A stretch of 35,183 nt of DNA from Paracoccus nototheniae (GTDB lineage Bacteria > Pseudomonadota > Alphaproteobacteria > Rhodobacterales > Rhodobacteraceae): assembly GCF_004335005.1 (NCBI RefSeq), contig NZ_RQRT01000047.1:1-35183 (forward strand). The letters run 5' to 3'. The stretch's first letter is position 1, and each line of letters opens with the position of its first letter. The position numbers were made by a program, and so were the translations under genes. Of the stretch, positions 24,593 through 32,862 are shown piece after piece. The notes below the pieces were generated by a model, which searched no databases, was not told the origin of the DNA, and saw only the letters and a program-made list of their open reading frames with translations.

Positions 24593-26645
24593 CCAAACCC
24601 GTTCCCCTGCCTTTGATGCCAGCCAAGGCCGGTCCGATATTCTGGGGGCCGAATTCCTGGGCGATGGGACGAATTTCGCGCTGTTTTCCGACCATGCCAC
24701 CAAGGTCGAGCTGTGCCTGTTCGACGATGACGGCAAGGAAGAACTGCACCGCCTGACCCTGCCCGACATGGAAGGGGGGATCTGGTTCGGCTATCTGCCC
24801 GACATCATGCCCGGTCAGGTCTATGGATACCGCGTCCATGGTCCCTACGAACCCGAGAACGGCCATCGCTTCAACGCCAACAAGCTGTTGCTGGACCCCT
24901 ATGCCCGCGAATTGCGCGGAGAGATCATCTGGGACGACGCGCTGCACGGCTATACGATCGGCGAGGATGATCTGTCCTTTGACACCCGCGACAGCGCGCC
25001 CTTCATGCCCAAGGGCGTGGTGGTGGACAGCCGCTTTGACTGGGACACCGAACGCGCGCTGCGCACCCCCTGGGCCGATACGGTCATCTACGAGGCCCAT
25101 GTCAAAGGCCTGACCCAGCAGCATCCCGACGTGCCCGACGATCTGCGCGGCACCTTCCGGGGTCTGGGGACCGAACCGGTGATCAGCCATCTGCAAAAGA
25201 TCGGCGTCACCACGATCGAGCTGTTGCCGATCCATGCTTTTGCCAATGACCGCTATCTGGTCGAAAAGGATCTGTCGAATTACTGGGGTTACTCGACGCT
25301 GTCCTTCTTTGCGCCCCATGCGCCCTATCTGAAGACCGGCCAGATCCGCGAAGTCAAAGAGGCGATCCGCCGGTTCCACAAGGCCGGGATCGAGGTGATC
25401 CTGGATGTCGTCTTCAACCACACCTGTGAAGGCAACGAGCTGGGCCAGACCCTGTCCTTCCGGGGCATCGACAATGCCAGCTATTACCTGCTGGCCGATG
25501 ACAAGCGGCACAGCTTCGACACCACCGGCACCGGCAACACGCTGAACGTGGCGCATCCGATGGTGCTGCGCATGGTCATGGATTCGCTGCGCTATTGGGT
25601 GCAGGTCATGCATGTGGACGGCTTCCGCTTCGACCTTGCTTCGACCTTGGGCCGCGAAACCGAGGGCTTCGAACGCGACGGCAGCTTTTTCAATGCCATC
25701 CGTCAGGATCCGATCCTGTCCGGCGTCAAGCTGATCGCCGAGCCGTGGGATATCGGCGATGGCGGCTATCAGGTCGGCGGCTATCGCTGGCCCTTCCGCG
25801 AATGGAACGACAAGTTCCGCGACGATACACGCGCCTTCTGGCGCCGCGATCCGGGGATGCTGGGGGCGATCTGCGAACGCCTGTCGGGATCGCCGGTGCA
25901 GTTCAACCACAGCCACCGGCCCGCGACCTCCAGCGTCAATTTCGTCGCGGCCCATGACGGGTTCACGCTGTGGGACACGGTCAGCTATAACGACAAGCAC
26001 AATGATGCGAATGGCGAGGATGGCCGTGACGGCCACGATCACAACATCTCGGACAATCTGGGGGCCGAGGGGCCGTCGGACGATGCGGGCATCGACACCG
26101 CCCGCCTGCGCCGGGTCCGGGGCATGCTGGCCACGATGTTCCTGTCGCAAGGCGTGCCGATGATTCTGGCCGGGGACGAGATGGGCAATTCCCAGAACGG
26201 CAACAACAACGCCTATTGCCAGGACAATGCGATCAGCTGGCTGGACTGGGACGGCGCGCGCCCCGATATCTGCGACGCGGTGGCGGCGCTGACGGCGTTC
26301 CGCACTGAAACCGGACTGGCCCGCACCCGCTTTGCCCATTCCCCGGAAGAGGCGCAGCCGGGCCAGCCTGTCTGCCTGTGGCTGCATCCGCGCGGCGACC
26401 GCATGCAGGACGACGACTGGTCCGAAGGCGAACTGCGCGCCCTTGGCCTGCAGTTGCAGCCCGAAGGCGGGACCGAGGTTCTGATCGTCATCAATGCGGG
26501 CGATGACGGAGAATTCGTGCTGCCCGAGGGCGACTGGACCCTGCGCATCGACACAGCCCGCGACGATGTCGCCTGTGACGAGGCCGTGTCGGGCACGCTG
26601 CCCATCGGCTGGCAAAGCGTCACGGCGCTGATCCGCGCGGCCTGA
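24585..26645 (+). CDS. glgX: Glycogen debranching enzyme GlgX/TreX
   Basis: This 686-residue GH13 isoamylase-type enzyme cuts alpha-1,6 branches of glycogen, giving linear chains that TreY can use. Residues about 10-150 form the N-terminal beta domain (GTNFALFSDHATKVELCLFD, YGYRVHGPYEPENGHRFNAN). The barrel shows VIYEAHVKGLTQQHP, VILDVVFNHTCEGNELG, the nucleophile D350 in HVDGFRFDLAST, the acid E386 in LIAEPWDIG, and FVAAHDGFTLWD. ATG 24585, with GAGGA upstream, overlaps the glgC stop by 8 bp. Placement with treZ and treY makes the TreX role likely. Confidence 0.95.
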   Translation: MRDQTRSPAFDASQGRSDILGAEFLGDGTNFALFSDHATKVELCLFDDDGKEELHRLTLPDMEGGIWFGYLPDIMPGQVYGYRVHGPYEPENGHRFNANKLLLDPYARELRGEIIWDDALHGYTIGEDDLSFDTRDSAPFMPKGVVVDSRFDWDTERALRTPWADTVIYEAHVKGLTQQHPDVPDDLRGTFRGLGTEPVISHLQKIGVTTIELLPIHAFANDRYLVEKDLSNYWGYSTLSFFAPHAPYLKTGQIREVKEAIRRFHKAGIEVILDVVFNHTCEGNELGQTLSFRGIDNASYYLLADDKRHSFDTTGTGNTLNVAHPMVLRMVMDSLRYWVQVMHVDGFRFDLASTLGRETEGFERDGSFFNAIRQDPILSGVKLIAEPWDIGDGGYQVGGYRWPFREWNDKFRDDTRAFWRRDPGMLGAICERLSGSPVQFNHSHRPATSSVNFVAAHDGFTLWDTVSYNDKHNDANGEDGRDGHDHNISDNLGAEGPSDDAGIDTARLRRVRGMLATMFLSQGVPMILAGDEMGNSQNGNNNAYCQDNAISWLDWDGARPDICDAVAALTAFRTETGLARTRFAHSPEEAQPGQPVCLWLHPRGDRMQDDDWSEGELRALGLQLQPEGGTEVLIVINAGDDGEFVLPEGDWTLRIDTARDDVACDEAVSGTLPIGWQSVTALIRAA

Positions 26646-26654
26646 CGACCCTAA

Positions 26655-26683
26655 CGGGCGCGGCCCCGTCCGGCGCGCGCCCG
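26655..26683 (+). repeat. Hairpin downstream of glgX
   Basis: Perfect 8-bp arms CGGGCGCG (26655-26662) and CGCGCCCG (26676-26683) flank a 13-nt GC-rich loop. It begins 10 bp after the glgX stop. No T-run follows, so it may stabilise the glgX message or pause RNA polymerase rather than terminate. Confidence 0.4.
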
Positions 26684-26715
26684 GCACCACCCTAAAGATT
26701 ACTGAGGAGGAGACC

Positions 26716-27039
26716 ATGATGGACGACCACACCACGCCCAACGACCGCAACGACGCGATCCGCGCCCGCGCGCATGAAATCTGGGAAACCGAAGGCCGCC
26801 CCGAGGGTCACGAGGCCGACCACTGGGCGCGCGCCGAGGCTGAATTGTTCGGCCCCGCCACCGGCGGCTCTGCCACCGACAGCAGCGCCGCGGCAGAAAG
26901 CACCCCCGCGGAAAGCGCATCCGATCCGGACAGCGCCAGCGAAATGCTGGGCCAGAACGAACTGGGCGCCGCCCCGTCGGAAAAGCCTGCCCCGGCACCC
27001 AAGGCCCGCAAGCCTCGCCGGAAAGCGGCGGGCAGCTGA
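26716..27039 (+). CDS. DUF2934 domain protein
   Basis: This 107-residue protein has two parts. Residues about 10-46 match the DUF2934 pattern (AIRARAHEIWETEGRPEGHE, DHWARAEAELFG). The rest is low-complexity: a Ser/Ala/Asp-rich acidic stretch, then a Pro-Ala-Lys-Arg tail (PAPKARKPRRKAAGS) that could bind nucleic acid or membranes. GAGGAG precedes ATG 26716. DUF2934 proteins often lie next to glgX or trehalose genes in alphaproteobacteria (general impression, not checked). The function of the family is unknown. A terminator follows. Confidence 0.8.
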   Translation: MMDDHTTPNDRNDAIRARAHEIWETEGRPEGHEADHWARAEAELFGPATGGSATDSSAAAESTPAESASDPDSASEMLGQNELGAAPSEKPAPAPKARKPRRKAAGS

Positions 27040-27057
27040 TTTTGTGACAAAAAAAAA

Positions 27058-27085
27058 CGGGCGCCCGCAAAGGCGCCCGGTTTTT
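27058..27085. terminator. Bidirectional terminator between convergent operons
   Basis: Stem CGGGCGCC (27058-27065) with GGCGCCCG (27072-27079), loop CGCAAA. Nine A residues precede it (27049-27057) and G plus five T follow (27080-27085). It therefore has an intrinsic-terminator shape on both strands. It ends the trehalose operon on the plus strand and the galactonate operon (stop at 27107) on the minus strand. Confidence 0.9.
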
Positions 27086-27106
27086 CCTTGCCCCGGCCAT
27101 GACGGC

Positions 27107-27952
27107 TCAGGCCAGCAGCACCCGATGTTCTTGCTGGCCCGTGGCGCCTGCGGGCAGGGCAAAGGTGCAGCCATCCGCCGCGCGCGGATCGTCCAGCCCC
27201 TGCAGGGCCGATGTTGCAAACAGCGTGCCCAGATCCGCCCCGCCAAAGGCCGGGCAGGTCACATGCCGGGCGGGCAGGTCGATGGCCCGGTCGAACCGGC
27301 CCTGACGGTCATAGCGCGCCACCCGCGACGCCCCCCATTGCGCCGACCACAGACCGCCTTGCGCATCGATCACCGCGCCATCGGGGTTCAGCCCCTCGGC
27401 CGCCAGATCCAGAAACACCTGCGAATCGCCTGCGGGCCAGCCATCGCCGTCCAGCGCCACGCGCCAGATCTTGCCCTGATCGGTATCGGCGAAATGCGCC
27501 AGATCGCCGCCCGGGCCAAAGCAGATCGCATTGGTGATGGTGATGCCGTCATACAGGCGCCGCAATGTGCCCTTGTAAAACCGCCAGATCGACCCGGCGC
27601 CCGGCTCGGCCTGCAGCCCCATCGTGCCGATCCAGAACCCGCCCTGCGGATCGGCCCGCCCGTCATTGGATCGGGTCAGGGGGCTGTCGGCCTCCAGCGG
27701 CACCAGCAGCTGGCGCGAACCGTCATTCAGATCGACCAGCGACAGCGCCCGGGCCGAGGCGACCAGCACATGATCGCGATCCACGATTCCGGCAGCCGAG
27801 ACGTGGTCGTCGAAATTCCAGTGCTGCCGGGCGCCGTCCAGCGGTTTCAGATACATCCTCTTTTTCAGGATATCGAACCAGATCAGTGCATTGCGGTCGG
27901 AATGCCACAGCGCACCCTCGCCCAGCTCGCAGGCGGTGTCGTCAAAGATCAT
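27107..27952 (-). CDS. SMP-30/gluconolactonase family sugar lactonase
   Basis: This 281-residue cytoplasmic beta-propeller lactonase has metal-binding positions of the family: the glutamate in [11 protein letters not shown] (about residue 11), the asparagine in [20 protein letters not shown], and the aspartate in [23 protein letters not shown] 27952 overlaps the dgoA stop by 4 bp; the longer frame to 28303 lies inside dgoA. With dgoK and dgoA beside it, the substrate is probably galactono-lactone from galactose oxidation, though arabinono- or glucono-lactone are possible. It is the last gene before the terminator. Confidence 0.88.
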   Translation of the reverse strand: MIFDDTACELGEGALWHSDRNALIWFDILKKRMYLKPLDGARQHWNFDDHVSAAGIVDRDHVLVASARALSLVDLNDGSRQLLVPLEADSPLTRSNDGRADPQGGFWIGTMGLQAEPGAGSIWRFYKGTLRRLYDGITITNAICFGPGGDLAHFADTDQGKIWRVALDGDGWPAGDSQVFLDLAAEGLNPDGAVIDAQGGLWSAQWGASRVARYDRQGRFDRAIDLPARHVTCPAFGGADLGTLFATSALQGLDDPRAADGCTFALPAGATGQQEHRVLLA

Positions 27953-28554
27953 GCCGTTCCCCCATCCCATGCCGCAACCAGCGCGCGGGCCTTGGCGGTC
28001 ACCGCCGCCGCATCGTCGCCGGGACGATAGAGCGCCGACCCGATGCCGAAACCAGCCACCCCGGCCTGCCGCCAATCCGCCATCGTGTCGGCGGACACCC
28101 CGCCCACCGCCCAGCAATCGGTGCCCTGCGGCAGAACCGCCCGCATCGCGCGCAGGCCAGCGGGTCCGATCAGCTCGCCCGGAAACAGCTTCAGCCCGGT
28201 GGCGCCCGCGGCCAGCGCCACGAACGCCTCGGACGGGGTCATGACTCCGGGAAAGCTGGCCATCCCGGCCGCGACGGTGGCGCGGATCACATCCGCATCG
28301 CAATTGGGCGACAAGACCATGCGCCCGCCCGCATCGGCGACCGCGCGAACCTGCCCGGGCGTCAGCACCGTGCCCGCCCCGATCAGCGCCCGATCGCCGA
28401 AGTCGCGCACCAGCAAAGCGATGCTGTCCAGCGGATCGGGGGAATTCAGCGGCACCTCCAGCCGGGTGATCCCGGCGGCGATCAGGGCGTCGGCAATGGC
28501 GGGGGCTTCGCGCGGGGTCAGACCGCGCAGAATGGCAATCAGGGGTCTCGACAT
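27949..28554 (-). CDS. dgoA: 2-dehydro-3-deoxy-6-phosphogalactonate aldolase
   Basis: This 201-residue class I aldolase of the KDPG/KDPGal family splits KDPGal to pyruvate and glyceraldehyde-3-phosphate. It begins [14 protein letters not shown] and shows [14 protein letters not shown] (E33), [11 protein letters not shown], the Schiff-base lysine K122 in [21 protein letters not shown] and [12 protein letters not shown]. These are closer to E. coli DgoA than to KDPG aldolase (Eda): NSP after the glutamate, and FP followed by GP. ATG 28554 starts at the conserved N-terminus. AAGGAG lies 13 nt upstream, a little far. Confidence 0.93.
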   Translation of the reverse strand: MSRPLIAILRGLTPREAPAIADALIAAGITRLEVPLNSPDPLDSIALLVRDFGDRALIGAGTVLTPGQVRAVADAGGRMVLSPNCDADVIRATVAAGMASFPGVMTPSEAFVALAAGATGLKLFPGELIGPAGLRAMRAVLPQGTDCWAVGGVSADTMADWRQAGVAGFGIGSALYRPGDDAAAVTAKARALVAAWDGGTA

Positions 28555-28594
28555 GGGTTTCTTCGGCTCCTTGAGGTCAGAACGGGTCTGGGGA

Positions 28595-29479
28595 TCAGGA
28601 CGGGCTGCGAAAATGGCGATAGGCGGCGTGCAGTCCCGCCAGCGTCGCATCCTCGACCGACATGCGGGCGGCGGGAACGCCCTGCAGGGCCAGCGCATCG
28701 GCATAAAGCGCCGACAAGGCCGGGGCGCCGATGATCGTCACCTGACAGCCCAGCCACCAGGGACGCGCGGCGGCCAGTTCCCACCCGATCAGCGTGCCCG
28801 ACAGACGCGACCGCGCAACAGCCGGGTCCAGCCCCGCCAGCAGCGATTCGGCGCGCAGCTGGAACAGCCCGCCATAGCCGCGTTCGGGCCGGGCCATCGC
28901 CTCGGACAGGGCGGTTTGAAACGCGTCACGGTCGGCGGGGGCGACACCATCGCCGACCGAATGGCGCAGCACCGACTGACCGGCGATCAGGGCGAAGAAT
29001 TCGCCGGTCATGAAGCTTTTGAAATTGCAGATCTCGCCCGCCGAGATGCGGGCCCATTTGGTATGCGTGCCGGGCAGGCAGGCGATGCCGTCGAAATCGG
29101 GCGACAGGGACAAAAGGCCTGCGATCTGGGTTTCCTCGCCGCGCATCACATCGGCGGGGTCGGACTGGCACAGGCCCGCCACGATCCGCACCGGGCGCCC
29201 GCCCGGATCGCCGGGCACCGCGATCAGCTGCGGGGTGGCGGGGCAGGGGACCGCGACATAGGGCGCCTCGACCCAGCCCTGCCGGGCGCCGACCATGCCG
29301 CAGGCGATGACCGGGACGGCGGGCCAGCCTTCGGTCGCCTGCGCCAGCGCATCGGCGAACTGATCGGGCGACAGACGGCCCATGCCCTGATCCGAGCTCC
29401 GCGCCTGAACCGCGCGGCGCCCGGACATGGCCCAGAGGCGCAGGTGCGTCGTGCCCCAATCGGCGGCAATCCAGTCCAT
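28595..29479 (-). CDS. dgoK: 2-dehydro-3-deoxygalactonokinase
   Basis: This 294-residue sugar-acid kinase phosphorylates 2-keto-3-deoxygalactonate at C6 for the aldolase. Visible motifs are the phosphate-binding start [55 protein letters not shown] and [13 protein letters not shown]. Near the end is a Gly/Ala-rich stretch ([17 protein letters not shown]). ATG 29479 is used here. A GTG two codons earlier (29485) sits at a better distance from GAGGGGGG and may be the real start. dgoA follows after 40 bp. Confidence 0.93.
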   Translation of the reverse strand: MDWIAADWGTTHLRLWAMSGRRAVQARSSDQGMGRLSPDQFADALAQATEGWPAVPVIACGMVGARQGWVEAPYVAVPCPATPQLIAVPGDPGGRPVRIVAGLCQSDPADVMRGEETQIAGLLSLSPDFDGIACLPGTHTKWARISAGEICNFKSFMTGEFFALIAGQSVLRHSVGDGVAPADRDAFQTALSEAMARPERGYGGLFQLRAESLLAGLDPAVARSRLSGTLIGWELAAARPWWLGCQVTIIGAPALSALYADALALQGVPAARMSVEDATLAGLHAAYRHFRSPS

Positions 29480-29594
29480 CGTCACGCCCGTTCCCCCCTC
29501 GGATGGCCTGCCCGATGTTTGGAGGATGGCGGCGGCAAGGGCAACCCCCGCCCGTCCGGCCCCCAAACCGGACAAGACCTCAGGGCCCGCGACC

Positions 29595-30368
29595 TCAGGA
29601 CCGGCGGGCCTCGGCGCGGGCCAGCCGGTCTTCGATCCGGCGAAAGGCGGCCAGCAATTCGGGGCCGAACTGGCCCGGCGCAAAGTCCCGCAGACCCGAA
29701 TGGGCCGCGCAGAGCCAGCGCAGATCACGGGTCAGTGCCGCCAGCCCATGCAGCCAGTCGCGGAAATCGCGCACCGCCCCCGCCTGCGGCAGCAAAGCCC
29801 GTGGCAAGGTCGGGTGCAGGAAGACGCGCGGGTTGCGGACCAGAGGCCGCAGCAGGCGCGGCACCGGCATCAGGTTGATCGTGTCATCGACATGCAGCGT
29901 GCGGCTGGCCGGATGCCAGGCCAGCAGCGATCCAGCATGCACACGTTCGTCTCGGCTGACATAATCGATGCCGCGCGGCAGGGAAAAGGTCAGGTCGGCG
30001 GCGAACATCGCGGCCACCTCGGGGCTTTCGACCGGCTCGGGGCGCCAGTTCAGGCCGGGATGCCGCAGCCGGTGGCGATGCGATCCGAACAGCGGCGCCT
30101 GCGGGAAATCCTGTGCGGTGGCGGCACAATGCAGGGTGTGGAACGGATGCAGGTTCAGGACCGCGCGCATGTCGCGCCCCTGATCGGTCAGCACCATCAC
30201 CTGTTCGCGCACCGCGCCCCGCAGGGGATAGCTGTCCAGCATTACGAACCCGCCCGAGGCCAGACGCACCAGCGCGGCCTGCGTGCCGACGTTCAGAACG
30301 CCGCCGATCCGCAGATCGCCCCGGATCGACCAGAAGCCGTTCCCCAGATCGTGGATCCGTTCGCTCAT
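29595..30368 (-). CDS. MBL-fold-like protein with altered metal motif (DUF4336-like)
   Basis: This 257-residue soluble protein has an outline like metallo-beta-lactamase-fold proteins: an early beta-rich part (GFWSIRGDLRIG, FVMLDSYPLRGAV), a histidine cluster HPFHTLH (74-80), SHRHRLRHPG, an aspartate pair in LHVDDTINL (161-162) and CAAHSG. The standard HxHxDH motif is not present: the spacing here is HxxHxxH. The closest family I can suggest is DUF4336, with low certainty. The gene begins 18 bp after the oxidoreductase, so the two are probably co-transcribed. dgoK follows after about 115 bp. Confidence 0.62.
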   Translation of the reverse strand: MSERIHDLGNGFWSIRGDLRIGGVLNVGTQAALVRLASGGFVMLDSYPLRGAVREQVMVLTDQGRDMRAVLNLHPFHTLHCAATAQDFPQAPLFGSHRHRLRHPGLNWRPEPVESPEVAAMFAADLTFSLPRGIDYVSRDERVHAGSLLAWHPASRTLHVDDTINLMPVPRLLRPLVRNPRVFLHPTLPRALLPQAGAVRDFRDWLHGLAALTRDLRWLCAAHSGLRDFAPGQFGPELLAAFRRIEDRLARAEARRS

Positions 30369-30386
30369 GGCCGCATCTTTCCCATC

Positions 30387-31901
30387 TTACGCAAGAGGAG
30401 GCCGACCCCGCGATGACCCGTTCGAGGCCCGGACCGAGACCGGCGCCGATCCCTGCACCAAGGCCGACCCCGTCGCCGGAACTCCCAGCTGTTCGCAGAT
30501 CTGGCGCAGGGCGGCCTTGATCCCCTCTTCCAGCGTGGGATGGTAAAAGGGCAAGGCCAGAATATCCGCCGCCAGCGCCCGCGATTGGACGGCCCAGACC
30601 AGCAGATGGGACAGATGCTCGGCGCCGGGGCAGCACATCTCGGCGCCGGTCAGGCGGCCCTGGGGATCGGCATAAAGCACCATCACGCCCTCGGCCCGCG
30701 CCTCGGCCCGGGCGCGGCCCTGATCGGAATAATCGCTATAGCCGGTGATCGTGTCCGGCCCCGGCGCCGCCCCGACCTGTGCCAGCGGCGGATCGGTGAA
30801 GGTCAGCGTAAAGGGACTGCTGCGGCGACCGGCACGAGAGCGGGGATAGATCGCGGCGTTATGGCCCGCAATCGCCCCCTCGGTCGAGGCTTCGTGCAGC
30901 AGCGGCGCATCGGCATCCGCATCACCGGCGATGAAGACCGGCGTCGTGTCGCGCTGGCTCGATTCGCACTGCATGGTGTCGCGGTCGAAGACGGGGGTGC
31001 CGTGATCGTCCAGATCCAGCCCCGAGGCCGCCAGATCAAGCCCGTCAAGCGCGGGCGCGCGGCCCGTCGCGACCAGCACATGGGTAAAGACGCCATGTCC
31101 GGTCTCGGCCCCGGTCCAGTCGATGCGGATGCCGCCCGGGTCGGGCCTTGCGGTCGTGTCGACCCCCAGACACAGGGTCATGTCGCGCGACATGGCCCGG
31201 TGCAGCGCGTCATGCACCGGGTCGCTGCCCGCCTTGCCAAGCCGCGTCTCGCGGTCGAACAGGGTCACGACGACCCCCAGCCTGCCCATGGCCTGCGCCA
31301 GTTCCAGACCGATCGGACCGCCGCCGATCACCGCCAGACTGGCCGGCAGATCGGGCAGGTCGAACAGCGTCTCGTTGGTCAGCACGCGCGGCCCCAGATC
31401 CTTAAACGGCGGCGGGATCTGCGCCGTCGCGCCGGTGGCGATGACGATGCTGCGTGCCCGGATCCGCTGGCCGGTCTGCAGTTCCAGAACCCCCGGCGCC
31501 ACGAACTTTGCCCATCCCCGGATGGCCGTGCCCTCGGGCAGGTCGTCGAAACTTTCGCGGGTGAAGGCGACAAAGCGGTCGCGTTCCTGACGCAGACGGT
31601 CCATCACCGCGGCGCCGTCGATGGTCAGCACGCCCGGCAGGATGCCAAAGACCGGCGCGCGCCGCGCATCATGGGCCGAACGCGATGCCGCGATCAGCAG
31701 CTTTGAGGGCATGCAGCCGGTATTGGCACACATCGTCCCGCGAAATTCGGGATCGATCAGCACCGTCCGCGCGCCCTGCTTGCGCGCCGCGCGTTCGGCG
31801 GCAATGCCCGCCGTGCCCGCGCCGATCACGGCAACATCGCAGATCAGCATTGGGCGCGCGGCATCGCTGCCGGTCATCGGGGGATCGTAAAGGTCGGTCA
31901 T
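30387..31901 (-). CDS. Pyridine nucleotide-disulfide oxidoreductase (class I)
   Basis: This 504-residue flavoprotein belongs to the dihydrolipoamide dehydrogenase/mercuric reductase family. The FAD site is VIGAGTAGIAAE (27-32 GAGTAG). The redox disulfide is C58/C63 in GTMCANTGCMPSKLL, the NAD(P) site is VIGGGPIGLELA (193-198), and the second FAD motif is FIAGDAD. The C-terminal catalytic histidine and glutamate are in YHPTLEEGIK (H454). It lacks the N-terminal heavy-metal domain and the C-terminal cysteine pair expected of MerA. About 45 residues follow the dimer domain and look disordered. GAGGCAG precedes ATG 31901. It overlaps a 32-codon leader ORF by ATGA. The substrate is unknown. Confidence 0.88.
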   Translation of the reverse strand: MTDLYDPPMTGSDAARPMLICDVAVIGAGTAGIAAERAARKQGARTVLIDPEFRGTMCANTGCMPSKLLIAASRSAHDARRAPVFGILPGVLTIDGAAVMDRLRQERDRFVAFTRESFDDLPEGTAIRGWAKFVAPGVLELQTGQRIRARSIVIATGATAQIPPPFKDLGPRVLTNETLFDLPDLPASLAVIGGGPIGLELAQAMGRLGVVVTLFDRETRLGKAGSDPVHDALHRAMSRDMTLCLGVDTTARPDPGGIRIDWTGAETGHGVFTHVLVATGRAPALDGLDLAASGLDLDDHGTPVFDRDTMQCESSQRDTTPVFIAGDADADAPLLHEASTEGAIAGHNAAIYPRSRAGRRSSPFTLTFTDPPLAQVGAAPGPDTITGYSDYSDQGRARAEARAEGVMVLYADPQGRLTGAEMCCPGAEHLSHLLVWAVQSRALAADILALPFYHPTLEEGIKAALRQICEQLGVPATGSALVQGSAPVSVRASNGSSRGRPPLA

Positions 31902-32003
31902 GAATAGCTGCCTCGGTCAAGATCGAACACCCGCCCCAAGGTCCGCCCGGGTCGGGGTGTCGGGAAAACGTCAACTGGCTGATACAGATTGGTCATGAAT
32001 AGC
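31896..32003. repeat. 13-bp direct repeat spanning two start codons
   Basis: GGTCATGAATAGC (plus strand) occurs at 31896-31908 and again at 31991-32003, 95 bp apart. Each copy covers a minus-strand ATG: that of the oxidoreductase and that of the leader ORF. Similarity continues, more weakly, for about 15 bases into each coding frame. Confidence 0.6.
31898..31996 (-). CDS. 32-codon leader ORF, translationally coupled to the oxidoreductase
   Basis: On the minus strand an ATG at 31996 opens a 32-codon frame. Its stop TGA (31900-31898) overlaps the oxidoreductase ATG as ATGA. It begins MTNLYQP, while the oxidoreductase begins MTDLYDP. The 13 bases GCTATTCATGACC occur identically at both starts. 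This suggests a duplicated start region or a regulatory leader peptide. No ribosome-binding site stands out before it. It may also be fortuitous. Confidence 0.4.
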   Translation of the reverse strand: MTNLYQPVDVFPTPRPGRTLGRVFDLDRGSYS

Positions 32004-32005
32004 CT

Positions 32006-32026
32006 TTGATTGAGTTGACAATCAAC
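32006..32026. promoter_or_regulatory. Overlapping inverted repeats, likely MarR-type operator
   Basis: TTGATTG (32006-32012) and CAATCAA (32019-32025) form a perfect 7-bp inverted repeat with a 6-bp spacer. GTTGA (32014-32018) and TCAAC (32022-32026) form a second dyad inside it. The site is AT-rich in a GC-rich setting and lies about 10 bp before the leader ATG, where the promoter of the oxidoreductase operon should be. The form resembles MarR-family sites. No such regulator is in the window. Confidence 0.5.
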
Positions 32027-32121
32027 TGCAACCTCGGCCTTCGCGTTCCCCGAACGCCCGTCACGCCCCCGTGTTCCGACGCAAATCGGGGATTTTCACG
32101 CGGCCTGCAGAACGGCTTTGC

Positions 32122-32862
32122 CTAAATCCCCTGCGCCGCCGCCAGCCCCTTGGCGATGATCGGCCCGGTCGGGCGCCCGGTGGGCGATCCGCCCAACGGT
32201 TCCAGCGTGATCTCGTACAGCTGGGCATCGGCGGGGGCGGGCAGATCGGGACCGGCCAGCCGCGAGGCTCTTGGTCCGTCCAGAACCCCAAGCGAGCGCG
32301 GCCCCATCTCGGCCGAGGGCAGGGTCCAGGCCTGGATGGAAAAGCCCGGCGGCACCTCGATATCGGACACGAACCGGATCTGCGCCGTCTCGTCGCCGAA
32401 ATCCTCGATCACGGCGCGGGCACGGCCCTGATCGTCCAGCAGAACGGCCACCACCTGCGGCGCCGGGGCAGGGCGCTGCAATGCCCCGCCAAAGCCAAGC
32501 GCGATCCCCAGAACCAGCGCCGCCGCCAGCCCCGCCAGCCAGCGACGCGGGGCCGCGCTGATATTGGCGGCCACCGGAACGACGGTCGGATCACCCGACA
32601 GCGCGCCTGCAGCCACCGGCGCCGCATCCTGCGTCACCGTCGCCAGATGCGCGCGCAGCCGGGCCGCAAACCCCTGGGGCAGGGCGACCGGCGCCGCGCT
32701 CAGATCCAGCGGCAGCAGCTGATCGCGCAGCCGCCCCACATGGGCGGCCAGTGCCGGATCGGCGGCCATCAGCGCCTCGAACAGTTCTGCCTCGGCGGGC
32801 GTCAGCAGGCCAAGGGCATGGTCGTCGGCATAGCCGGTCAGATCGTCCTGCATCGCCGTCAT
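32122..32862 (-). CDS. RskA-like anti-sigma factor
   Basis: This 246-residue membrane protein should hold the co-encoded ECF sigma factor inactive. The N-terminal anti-sigma domain has YADDHALGLLTPAEAELFEAL. One membrane segment follows at about 135-157 (RRWLAGLAAALVLGIALGFG). The periplasmic RskA C-terminal domain contains FVSDIEVPPGFSIQAWTLP and YEITLEPLGGSPTGRPTGP. ATG 32862 overlaps the sigma stop by ATGA; the open frame to 33021 lies inside the sigma gene. No zinc-binding HxxxCxxC motif is seen. Release by regulated proteolysis is usual in the family. Confidence 0.88.
   Translation of the reverse strand: MTAMQDDLTGYADDHALGLLTPAEAELFEALMAADPALAAHVGRLRDQLLPLDLSAAPVALPQGFAARLRAHLATVTQDAAPVAAGALSGDPTVVPVAANISAAPRRWLAGLAAALVLGIALGFGGALQRPAPAPQVVAVLLDDQGRARAVIEDFGDETAQIRFVSDIEVPPGFSIQAWTLPSAEMGPRSLGVLDGPRASRLAGPDLPAPADAQLYEITLEPLGGSPTGRPTGPIIAKGLAAAQGI

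Noticed and set aside
24567..26750. 727-codon open frame on the minus strand
   Set aside because: It is antisense to glgX, which has complete GH13 motifs; the antisense product has none.
30387..31901. Mercuric reductase or dihydrolipoamide dehydrogenase proper
   Set aside because: There is no N-terminal heavy-metal domain, no C-terminal Cys pair, and no 2-oxoacid dehydrogenase or mer genes nearby. Only the broad family can be supported.
32043..32057. Small dyad GCGTTC-CCC-GAACGC downstream of the anti-sigma gene
   Set aside because: Six-bp arms of GC-rich sequence are expected often by chance here. There is no T-run and no clear link to a promoter.
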